Program-made: the position numbers and the translations under genes | The notes under the pieces: generated by a model | Told to the model about the DNA's origin: nothing | The model's input: the letters and a program-made list of their open reading frames with translations, nothing else | The model's database searches: none | Shown here: positions 1 to 6,013 of the stretch, one piece after another | Layout of the letters: each line of letters begins with the position of its first letter | Numbering within the stretch: position 1 is the first letter of the stretch | Assembly (NCBI GenBank): GCA_034432445.1 | Contig: DAOUBX010000148.1 | Coordinates: 1 to 8,517 of the forward strand | Direction: 5' to 3' | From: JANWYQ01 sp034432445 | GTDB taxonomy: Bacteria; Chloroflexota; Anaerolineae; JAAEKA01 | Length of the DNA: 8,517 nucleotides

Positions 1-1
1 T

Positions 2-94
2 GTCTTGCCCGACGGCGCCTTGTGTATTCGGCTGGACGATGGGACAGAAGAGATTGTACGAGCTGTGGATGTAACACTGAGACATGAGCGATGA
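2..94 (+). CDS. C-terminal tail of a probable biotin-protein ligase (BirA-like), partial at the window edge
   Basis: An open frame enters from the left edge and ends with TGA at 92-94, giving 30 residues. It contains LPDGALCIRLDDGTEEIV followed by a VDVTLR ending. This matches the usual end of bacterial biotin--acetyl-CoA-carboxylase ligases, where the SH3-like C-terminal domain has a 'DGALLVRLDDG...v.aGDVslR' pattern; here the usual Gly before DV is replaced. If the call is right, the full enzyme would activate biotin with ATP and attach it to the biotin carrier protein. The catalytic domain lies outside the window, so the call rests only on this tail. The stop overlaps the next start in an ATGA arrangement, which implies co-transcription and translational coupling with the membrane protein downstream. 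Confidence 0.55.
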   Translation, partial: VLPDGALCIRLDDGTEEIVRAVDVTLRHER

Positions 95-1353
95 GCATTG
101 AACTGAACTGGCATGAAGGCGACGAACACCCCAACATCGTCTGGGACACGGCGGCGCAGGACCTGCCCGTGCCCAAGGCTGCGCCGGCCGTGATTGCGCA
201 AGCGCTGCCGGCCAAGCCTGCGCTGCGCTTGCCGCGCGGCCGCACGCTGGCTCTCTTGCTGGCCATCCCTGCGGTGCTACTGCTGCTCGCCGGCGCCGTC
301 CTGCTCTGGCGGGTCAACCGCGGCGACGAGCTGGCGCGTCAGGACATCGAAGCTGCCGCACAAGCGGCGCTGGTGGCGCGGCAAGATGGCGACCGGGAGC
401 TTCTGGCGCTGCTGTTGGACCCCTCAGACCCGGTATGGGTCGAACAACAACTGGCGCTGTTGTCCACGCCGGCTGCAACGACCTGGCCCGCTGCCATCGA
501 CGTCGAGAAGGTGGAACTGAGCGGCAACCAAGCCCTCGCCACGGTCAGCGAAACCCAAGCCGACGGCAGCCGGCTGCGCAAGCTGACCTTCTGGCGGCTC
601 AGCGACGACCGCTGGCGGCTGACGCCGGCCAACCAAGCGCTGCTCGGCGAGCAGCAGCAAACCCGGTCGCCGCACTTCGTTCTGACCTATTCCAAGGTGG
701 ATGAGCCGTTCATCGTCGACCTGATCAACACCGCCGAAGGCGCTTATGTCACGCTGTGCGGCGAGCTACGTTGTCGCCGCGATACGTTGCCGCTCAGTCT
801 ACAACTGTACTACGACATTGCAGCCACAGCGACAGCGCAGATCGGCCGGGTGCTGACGCCGTCGCCCTGGCTGGTGGGCGTCGACGCGGCCGGCAAGCCC
901 GCACCGGCGTTTACGCAGGAACTGGTGCGCCAACTGGCCACGCAGTTGGCGCAGGCCAAGGCGCCCGAAGCTGCGCCGACCCTCTGGCAAGCCGTTGGAG
1001 ACTGGGCGGCGAACGACCTGGCCGGGGCAACACTCCCTGCCGCGCCGGAAACCCCCGGCGCGGACCTGTTCGCAGCGCACATTCAAGCGGGCCGCCTGCC
1101 GTTGCCCTTGGATATTGTCTGGAGCGAGGTCGCTCTCGAAGGCAATGAGGACAACGCGCTGGCGCAGGCCCAGATGGTTCGCTTGCTGGCCTTTGTCCAA
1201 GCGAGCTATGGCAGCGACGCCGTCGGCCAGCTACTCGAGGGTGCGCCCCGGCACCTGCACGAGATCGTGCGGCGCCGCTTTGCCGTCGACCTGCAAACCT
1301 TCGAGCAGGCCTGGCTGCAGTGGCTAGGAACGTTCCCGATGCTCACACCGTAG
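91..1353 (+). CDS. Single-pass membrane protein with degenerate peptidase-MA-like extracytoplasmic domain
   Basis: This is a 420-residue protein. Residues 1-50 are a polar, Pro/Ala-rich cytoplasmic segment. Residues 51-74 form one strongly hydrophobic helix (Leu/Ala/Val-rich, ending LLWRV). Residues 82-187 look like a small alpha+beta domain. Residues 193-414 resemble the peptidase-MA-like fold in layout: an opening 'SPHFVLTYSK' strand, an 'AEGAYVTLCGEL' helix, and a closing 'MVRLLAFVQASYG...F.QAWLQWLG' segment. Where such enzymes carry HExxH, this protein has Q276-E277-L278-V279-R280, so both zinc-binding histidines are absent. The downstream 'LWQAVGDW' at 298-305 sits where the family has its 'LPxWLxEG' helix. 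It is therefore probably a non-catalytic relative with a binding or structural role. The start at 91 is fixed by the ATGA overlap with the preceding gene; no strong ribosome binding site is seen. The family assignment is from pattern recognition only. Confidence 0.7.
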   Translation: MSIELNWHEGDEHPNIVWDTAAQDLPVPKAAPAVIAQALPAKPALRLPRGRTLALLLAIPAVLLLLAGAVLLWRVNRGDELARQDIEAAAQAALVARQDGDRELLALLLDPSDPVWVEQQLALLSTPAATTWPAAIDVEKVELSGNQALATVSETQADGSRLRKLTFWRLSDDRWRLTPANQALLGEQQQTRSPHFVLTYSKVDEPFIVDLINTAEGAYVTLCGELRCRRDTLPLSLQLYYDIAATATAQIGRVLTPSPWLVGVDAAGKPAPAFTQELVRQLATQLAQAKAPEAAPTLWQAVGDWAANDLAGATLPAAPETPGADLFAAHIQAGRLPLPLDIVWSEVALEGNEDNALAQAQMVRLLAFVQASYGSDAVGQLLEGAPRHLHEIVRRRFAVDLQTFEQAWLQWLGTFPMLTP

Positions 1354-1370
1354 ATCGGCTGTACCAACCC

Positions 1371-2585
1371 ATGTCGCTCTTGCCCGACCACTTGTATTTC
1401 GTGGGTCATGCCTTGCACCCGGTCGTCGAACTCAACTGCGACGATGATACCCTGCTCACCCTGCCCATGCGGCGCCTGGGCGCGGGCCGCTCGCCCGGCG
1501 AAGGGCTGTGGGTGGCGGCGTTGGACGGATACTTGCCGGCGGTTCAAGGTGCAGGCGCGCAAGCCGCCATGCACAAGGAGTGGCAGTTCCGCATCGACTT
1601 GGGCGATGGGCGCTGTGAGCAGCCGGAGTTTGCCCCGTTCTACACCACGGCGCTGCGCAGCGTGTGGCTGCAAGACGGGCAACTGTTTGGCTATCAGCCG
1701 GCGCCGGTGGTGTCGCCCTCGCGTGTGATCAAGATCGACGCCTTCGCCGGCCAGCTGGCCCCGCGGCCGCTGTACATCTATCTGCCCCGCGGCTACGACG
1801 AACACAGCGACCGCCGCTACCCGGTGCTGTACATGCAAGACGGCCAGAACTGCTTCCACGCTTTCGTCGACGACAGCTACGCCGGCTCATGGCAGGCCGA
1901 AATCGCCGCCGACCTGCTCATTCGCCAGGGGCTCATGCAAGAATGTCTCATCGTGGGCGTGGGGCATGGTTCCGAGCAGCGCATCATGGAATATCTACCC
2001 CCGTACGCGCGCCATCTGCCGCCTCCGCGCCGCCCGCGCCGGGCTGCCGCCGGCCCCGATGACCCAGAACGACCGGTGCGGCCCTTGCGGCCGATGCCGG
2101 GTCGCGCCGAGCGCACGGCTGCCTTCTACAGGGAAGACGTGGAGCCCTACATCCGGTACCACTACCGAGTGCTTGAGGGGCGCGAGCATCGCGCCATGTG
2201 CGGCTCCTCCATGGGCGGCCTGTTTGCGCTCTACATGGCGTGGGAGCACCCACAGTTTGCGCGCCACCATGCCGCCATTTCGACCTCCTTCTGGATCACG
2301 CGCAACCCCGACGGCAGCCTGGAGGCGATCAACCGTTTGCGCAGCTTGCCGCGGCGGGATGTGCGGCTGTGGCTGGACAGCGGCACGCGCAGCGCGCCCG
2401 GCCGCGGCGACGATGGCATGGACGACACCCGGCGCGCCCGCGCAGCGCTGCTGGAGGCCGGCTATGTCGAAGGCGTCGATTTTCAGTACTACCTGGACGA
2501 AGGCGCCACCCACAGCGAAGCCGCCTGGGCGGCCCGCTTGCCGCTGATCTTCCAATTCCTGTTTCCGGCTACGGCCGGCTCCTGA
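1371..2585 (+). CDS. Two-domain esterase, enterochelin-esterase-like alpha/beta hydrolase
   Basis: This is a 404-residue protein from ATG 1371. A GTG at 1320 is in frame but would overlap the previous gene by 34 bases and add 17 residues with no domain character, so I prefer 1371, although no clear Shine-Dalgarno sequence precedes it. Residues 1 to about 125 form a beta-rich N-terminal domain with aromatic-rich strands, as in Fes-type esterases with an accessory sandwich domain. Residues about 130-395 form the hydrolase: 'LYIYLPRGYD' and 'YPVLYMQDGQN' near the start, the nucleophile elbow G-S-S-M-G with Ser280, a likely acid Asp336 in 'LWLDSGT', and His381 in 'GATHSEAAW'. The triad looks complete. 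A Pro/Arg-rich insert occupies residues about 208-245. No signal peptide is seen, so it is probably cytoplasmic. It starts the esterase/ATP-grasp unit. The substrate is unknown; hydrolysis or transfer of an acyl ester is the family expectation. Confidence 0.85.
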   Translation: MSLLPDHLYFVGHALHPVVELNCDDDTLLTLPMRRLGAGRSPGEGLWVAALDGYLPAVQGAGAQAAMHKEWQFRIDLGDGRCEQPEFAPFYTTALRSVWLQDGQLFGYQPAPVVSPSRVIKIDAFAGQLAPRPLYIYLPRGYDEHSDRRYPVLYMQDGQNCFHAFVDDSYAGSWQAEIAADLLIRQGLMQECLIVGVGHGSEQRIMEYLPPYARHLPPPRRPRRAAAGPDDPERPVRPLRPMPGRAERTAAFYREDVEPYIRYHYRVLEGREHRAMCGSSMGGLFALYMAWEHPQFARHHAAISTSFWITRNPDGSLEAINRLRSLPRRDVRLWLDSGTRSAPGRGDDGMDDTRRARAALLEAGYVEGVDFQYYLDEGATHSEAAWAARLPLIFQFLFPATAGS

Positions 2586-2608
2586 ACGTTGAGGGCATCC
2601 ACAGAGCC

Positions 2609-3355
2609 ATGGAGCGCAGATATCAGACCCTCCCCAGCCCCTCTCTCGGCCGCGACATCGAGTTGTTGATCTTTGGCCACTATGGCCCTCCGATGATCGT
2701 GTTCCCCACCGCCGGCGGCCGCTTCTACGACTTCGAGAACAACGGCATGATCGAAGCTGTGGCGCCCTGGTTAGAAGCCGGCAAAGTGCGGCTTTACTGC
2801 GTTGACAGCATCGATCACGCGTCCTGGCTCAACTTCAGCCTGCCGCCAGGCGCCCGGGCGCGACGGCACAACGACTACAAGGACTGGGTGGTGAACACCC
2901 TCGTGCCGTTCATTGGCGCCGAGTACGACGCTCCGGTCGTCAAGATCGCCGTGACAGGCTGTAGCCTAGGAGGCTTCCACGCCGCCAACTTTGCGCTGCA
3001 ATTTCCACAGCTCTTCAACTACGCGCTGTGCCTCAGCGGACGCTACAACATCGAAGCGCTGTGCGGCGCGAGCGACTCGCTGGACGTCTACTTCAACAAC
3101 CCGGTGGCCTACGCCTATCATCTAAGCGGGGAAGCGCTGGAGCTCGTGCGGCGTGACACCCATCTGGTGCTGGTGTGCGGTCAGGGCGCCTGGGAAGACG
3201 TTTGTCTGGCCGAGACGCATCGCCTGGCCGACATCTTAGTCACCAAAGGCATCAGCCATGAGCGCGACATCTGGGGTCACGATGTAGAACATCACTGGTA
3301 TTGGTGGCGCAAGCAGATCGCCTACCATTTTGGCAAATCTCTGGGACATCCCTAA
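2609..3355 (+). CDS. Second serine esterase, short alpha/beta hydrolase (COG4947-like)
   Basis: This is a 248-residue protein from ATG 2609. The open frame extends upstream to 2198, but that part lies inside the previous esterase gene and reads as Arg/Pro-rich out-of-frame sequence; recognisable protein begins at MERRYQTLPS. GAGGG at 2591-2595 is a somewhat distant candidate ribosome binding site. Visible landmarks are 'GHYGPPMIVFPTAGGRFYDFE' (residues 23-43), the nucleophile elbow G-C-S-L-G with Ser119, 'LVLVCGQGAWED' near 187-197, and a C-terminal 'IWGHDVEHHWYWW' block (221-233) that supplies the likely catalytic histidine (His228, aligned with the HDW of related esterases). It has no N-terminal accessory domain and no signal peptide, so it is a cytoplasmic catalytic-core esterase. 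It differs clearly from its upstream neighbour, so the two are not a recent duplication. The gap to the next gene is 9 bases, which indicates an operon. Confidence 0.85.
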   Translation: MERRYQTLPSPSLGRDIELLIFGHYGPPMIVFPTAGGRFYDFENNGMIEAVAPWLEAGKVRLYCVDSIDHASWLNFSLPPGARARRHNDYKDWVVNTLVPFIGAEYDAPVVKIAVTGCSLGGFHAANFALQFPQLFNYALCLSGRYNIEALCGASDSLDVYFNNPVAYAYHLSGEALELVRRDTHLVLVCGQGAWEDVCLAETHRLADILVTKGISHERDIWGHDVEHHWYWWRKQIAYHFGKSLGHP

Positions 3356-3360
3356 GGAGG
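3354..3360 (+). promoter_or_regulatory. Strong Shine-Dalgarno site overlapping the esterase stop codon
   Basis: AAGGAGG lies 4 bases before the ATG at 3365 and shares bases 3354-3355 with the TAA stop of the preceding esterase. It is the best ribosome binding site in the window and fixes the start of the first ATP-grasp gene. The overlap of stop and binding site suggests that translation of the two genes is linked. Confidence 0.85.
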
Positions 3361-3364
3361 ACGC

Positions 3365-4603
3365 ATGAACACTCGCAAAATCGGCCTGCTCATCGGCGCC
3401 GAAGAGGAAGATTGGCCCAGTGCGCTGGAGATGCTGTTCCGGCGCCACACCCCCTTCGTCGACAGCCGCGGCGACCCGCTGCACATCGACATCGAACGGG
3501 TGCGCGTACACCCCTTCGATCTACGCGCCGGGACCACGTACCACCTGGTGGTGGACCGCCTCGGCCACTGGCAGGTCAACCCGCGCGAGTGGATCAAGAA
3601 GGCTGCGCTCTACAACGGCGTGTACCTGCTCAACAGCCCCTTCACCTTCCAAAGCATGGAAAAACACTCGGCCTATGTCGCGATGATGCGCCTGGGTCTG
3701 CACGTGCCCAAGACCTGGCTCATCCCGCTCAAGTCCTTCCCCAACCGTCCCGGTTACGAGGAAACAGCCCGCAAGTACTACGACTGGTTCGACTTACCCG
3801 CGATTGCCGCCAAGGAGTTCGGCTATCCGCTGTACATGAAGCCTTTTGACGGCGGCGGGTGGCGCGGGGTCAGCCGCATCAACAACGAGTGGGAGCTGAT
3901 GCAGGCTTATGACAACTCCGGTCAGACCATGATGCACTTGCAAACCGCTTTGGATGGCTGGGAAGCCTTTGTGCGCGCCCTGGGCATCGGCCCTCAGGTG
4001 CAGCCCATGCGCTATCAGCCCGAACAGCCGCTGCACGCGCGCTATGCCATCGACCAGGACTTCCTCAGCTCGGAACGACGCCGCGAGATCATCGCCATCA
4101 CCAAGACGATCAATGCCTTCTTCCACTGGGAGGTGAACTCGTGCGAGGCCATTCTCAAGGACGGCCTCATGCAGCCCATCGACTACGCCAACGCCTGCCC
4201 CGACATGCACCTGACCAGCCTACACTACTACTTCCCGTGGGTGCTCAAGTCGCTGTTGGCCTGGACCACCTTCTGCCTGGCCACCGACCGCCGCATGCGG
4301 CTGGATATGAACATACAGGACTTCTTCGCCATCGCCGATACGGACATGAGCTATGACGAGAAGCTGGCAGCTTACGAAGCCCTAGCCGACCAGTACTTCG
4401 AGACCGAGCGCTTCGTGGAGTATCGAACACAGCGGCTGGGCTGGCTGGACGAGGCGATCTGGGAGTTTGTGCAAACCCCCGATTTCGACAGCGTCATCGT
4501 CGGTGTCGTGCGCGACAAGTTCCCGCCCTACGAGCACGAGCACTTCATCAACCACTACCGTGGCATTCTGCGCTACTGGGTCGAGACCAACGCCCGCGCC
4601 TAA
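3365..4603 (+). CDS. ATP-grasp domain enzyme, tandem paralogue 1
   Basis: This is a 412-residue protein. The N-terminal ~95 residues resemble a pre-ATP-grasp domain, starting 'KIGLLIGAEEEDWPSAL'. A helix-rich entry follows with 'SMEKHSAYVAMMRLGLHVPKTWLIP' landmarks at 97-121, as in ligases where an 'lGlpvPkT' turn precedes the ATP-grasp fold. The ATP-binding half shows 'YPLYMKPFDGGGWRGVSRI' around Lys159, with a glycine-rich loop at 163-168. The C-terminal half carries 'WEVNSCEAILKDG...IDYANACPD' (255-280), where Glu256, Glu261, Asp273 and Asn276 are candidates for metal and ATP contacts. Residues 281-412 form a further helical region not seen in minimal RimK-type proteins. By family precedent it couples ATP hydrolysis to ligation of a carboxylate; the substrate is not identifiable. 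No membrane segment is present. It is about 60% identical by eye to the next gene. Confidence 0.85.
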   Translation: MNTRKIGLLIGAEEEDWPSALEMLFRRHTPFVDSRGDPLHIDIERVRVHPFDLRAGTTYHLVVDRLGHWQVNPREWIKKAALYNGVYLLNSPFTFQSMEKHSAYVAMMRLGLHVPKTWLIPLKSFPNRPGYEETARKYYDWFDLPAIAAKEFGYPLYMKPFDGGGWRGVSRINNEWELMQAYDNSGQTMMHLQTALDGWEAFVRALGIGPQVQPMRYQPEQPLHARYAIDQDFLSSERRREIIAITKTINAFFHWEVNSCEAILKDGLMQPIDYANACPDMHLTSLHYYFPWVLKSLLAWTTFCLATDRRMRLDMNIQDFFAIADTDMSYDEKLAAYEALADQYFETERFVEYRTQRLGWLDEAIWEFVQTPDFDSVIVGVVRDKFPPYEHEHFINHYRGILRYWVETNARA

Positions 4604-4636
4604 TGCGCTACGCTGTGCGCGTTGCGTGTCATCATC

Positions 4637-4642
4637 AGGAAG
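4637..4642 (+). promoter_or_regulatory. Ribosome binding site choosing ATG 4649 for the second ATP-grasp gene
   Basis: AGGAAG sits 6 bases before ATG 4649. The frame is open further upstream, with a TTG at 4622, but the alignment with the paralogue (MNTRKIGL against MITKKIGL) also places the start at 4649. Motif and alignment agree. Confidence 0.7.
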
Positions 4643-4648
4643 CACCCT

Positions 4649-5899
4649 ATGATCACCAAGAAAATCGGTTTAATGCTCAGCGACGAAGACGACTGGCCGG
4701 TAGCGTTTGAAGCGCTGCACCGCCGCTTCCAACCGGCGCTCCCTTACCGCGACGACACCCTCCGCACCGAGGTGGAGCGCATCCGCATCCACCCGTTCAG
4801 CCTGCGCGCGCCTACTTCCTATCACCTGGTCATCGACCGGCTGGCCTACTGGCACTTTCACCCGCGCGAGTGGCTGAAAAAGGCCGCACTGGTGAACGAT
4901 GTCTACCTGCTCAACAACCCCTTCACCTTCCAGAGCATGGAGAAGCACTCGGCCTACTGCGCGATGATCCGCCTGGGCCTGCCCATCCCCGAGACCTGGC
5001 TGATCCCCACCAAGACCGGACCGGACACCGAGAAGTACCGCCGCACAGCCGCACGCTATCACGATTGGTTCGACCTGCCCGGCATTGCCCAGCAGATCGG
5101 CTATCCGCTGTACATGAAACCGTTCGACGGCGGCGGGTGGCGTGGGGTCAGCCGCATCAGCAACCCGTGGGAGCTCATGCAAGCCTACGACGCCTCCGGC
5201 CAGTCGATGATGCACTTGCAGCAGGGCCTGGAAAACTACGACATCTTCGTACGCGCCCTGGCCATCGGCCCCCAGGTCAGGATCTTCCACTACGACCCTA
5301 GCCGGCCCATGCACGATCGCTACCTCGTGGATGACAACTTCCTCAGCCCGGAGAAGGCGCGCGAGGCCACCATCACGGTCAAGGTGATCAACGCCTTCTT
5401 CCGCTGGGAGTTCAACTCGTGCGAGTCGATCCTCAAAGACGGCCTCTTGCGGCCGATCGACTTTGCCAACGCCTGCCCCGACATCGCCCTGATCAGCCTG
5501 CACTTCTACTTCCCCTGGGCGATCAAGTCGCTGTTGGCGTGGTCGCTGTTCTGCCTGGCGGCCGATCGGCGCATGCAGCTCGACATGAACACACACGACT
5601 ACTTCGCGATTGCCGACTCCGAGCGCAGCTACGACGAAAAGCTGGCCGCCTACGAGGCTCTGGCCGACCAGTACTTCGAAACGGAGCGTTTTGCCGAGTT
5701 TCGCGCCACGGCGCTGCGTGATCTGGACGAGACGATGTGGCAACTGGCGCAGGCCCAGGAGTTCGACGACATGCTGGTCCACAACGTGCGCCTCTTCTTC
5801 CCGCCGCACGAGCAGGATTACTTCATCGAGCACTTCCGCGGTCTGGTGCGCGCCTGGGTGCAAGCCGAGGCGTCATCGTATCAGCAGGCGGCTGTCTAG
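4649..5899 (+). CDS. ATP-grasp domain enzyme, tandem paralogue 2
   Basis: This is a 416-residue protein collinear with the gene before it. The same blocks recur: 'KIGLMLSDEDDWPVAF' at the start, 'PFTFQSMEKHSAY' at 91-103, 'YPLYMKPFDGGGWRGVSRI' around Lys157, 'WEFNSCESILKDG' at 253-265 and 'IDFANACPD' at 270-278, then 'YDEKLAAYEALADQYFETERF' at 328-348. All the putative ATP and metal residues of paralogue 1 are kept, so both copies look active. Differences concentrate in residues 25-45, 120-135, 190-240 and the last 60, which may shape substrate or partner specificity. The protein ends with a short extra 'SSYQQAAV' tail. It may act in series with paralogue 1 on a growing product, or form a heteromer with it. 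A 45-base gap separates the genes; this is the last gene of the unit. Confidence 0.85.
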   Translation: MITKKIGLMLSDEDDWPVAFEALHRRFQPALPYRDDTLRTEVERIRIHPFSLRAPTSYHLVIDRLAYWHFHPREWLKKAALVNDVYLLNNPFTFQSMEKHSAYCAMIRLGLPIPETWLIPTKTGPDTEKYRRTAARYHDWFDLPGIAQQIGYPLYMKPFDGGGWRGVSRISNPWELMQAYDASGQSMMHLQQGLENYDIFVRALAIGPQVRIFHYDPSRPMHDRYLVDDNFLSPEKAREATITVKVINAFFRWEFNSCESILKDGLLRPIDFANACPDIALISLHFYFPWAIKSLLAWSLFCLAADRRMQLDMNTHDYFAIADSERSYDEKLAAYEALADQYFETERFAEFRATALRDLDETMWQLAQAQEFDDMLVHNVRLFFPPHEQDYFIEHFRGLVRAWVQAEASSYQQAAV

Positions 5900-6013
5900 C
5901 GGGTCGTGCGGCCGTCGGCGGACCGGCCGTCGCCTGACGGAACGGGAAACCTGACATCGCCGTCGTATGCACATGGCGAGCATCATCACCTTGGCAAAGG
6001 CACGAGGCGCACT
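5900..6013. other. 114-base gap with a short direct repeat and small hairpin
   Basis: The longest gap inside the gene series. CGGCCGTCG occurs twice, at 5909-5917 and 5924-5932. CCGTC at 5927-5931 and GACGG at 5936-5940 can form a 5-bp stem with a 4-base loop. No T-run follows, so it is not a canonical terminator. No convincing -35/-10 pair was found. A 16-codon open frame (ATG 5967, stop TGA 6015-6017) spans the second half and overlaps the next start. The gap may separate two transcription units. Confidence 0.4.
6004..6007 (+). promoter_or_regulatory. Ribosome binding site for GTG 6014
   Basis: GAGG at 6004-6007 lies 6 bases before GTG 6014. It favours this start over the in-frame GTG at 5906, whose added residues are His/Pro/Arg-rich and precede the charged MNKRDRR end that normally flanks a first membrane helix. 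Confidence 0.5.

Noticed and set aside
1992..2105. Possible paired frameshift creating the Pro/Arg-rich stretch in the first esterase
   Set aside because: The frame is continuous and both flanks match the family in the same frame. A compensated double shift cannot be excluded from sequence alone, but nothing directly indicates it, so it is listed as an insert.
1995..2555. Open frame of 186 codons on the - strand inside the first esterase
   Set aside because: It sits antisense to the catalytic region with intact triad, is Ala/Arg/Gly-rich and has no recognisable motif or ribosome binding site.
2198..2608. Upstream extension of the second esterase frame to 2198
   Set aside because: This part lies over the nucleophile and His regions of the first esterase and translates to Arg/Pro-rich sequence; family-like sequence begins at ATG 2609.
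4670..5863. Open frame of 397 codons on the - strand, antisense to the second ATP-grasp gene
   Set aside because: Its residues are Val/Gly/His/Arg-rich with no domain pattern, and it lies fully inside a gene with clear motifs. A similar antisense frame at 3794-4210 faces the first paralogue; their resemblance follows from the sense-strand duplication.
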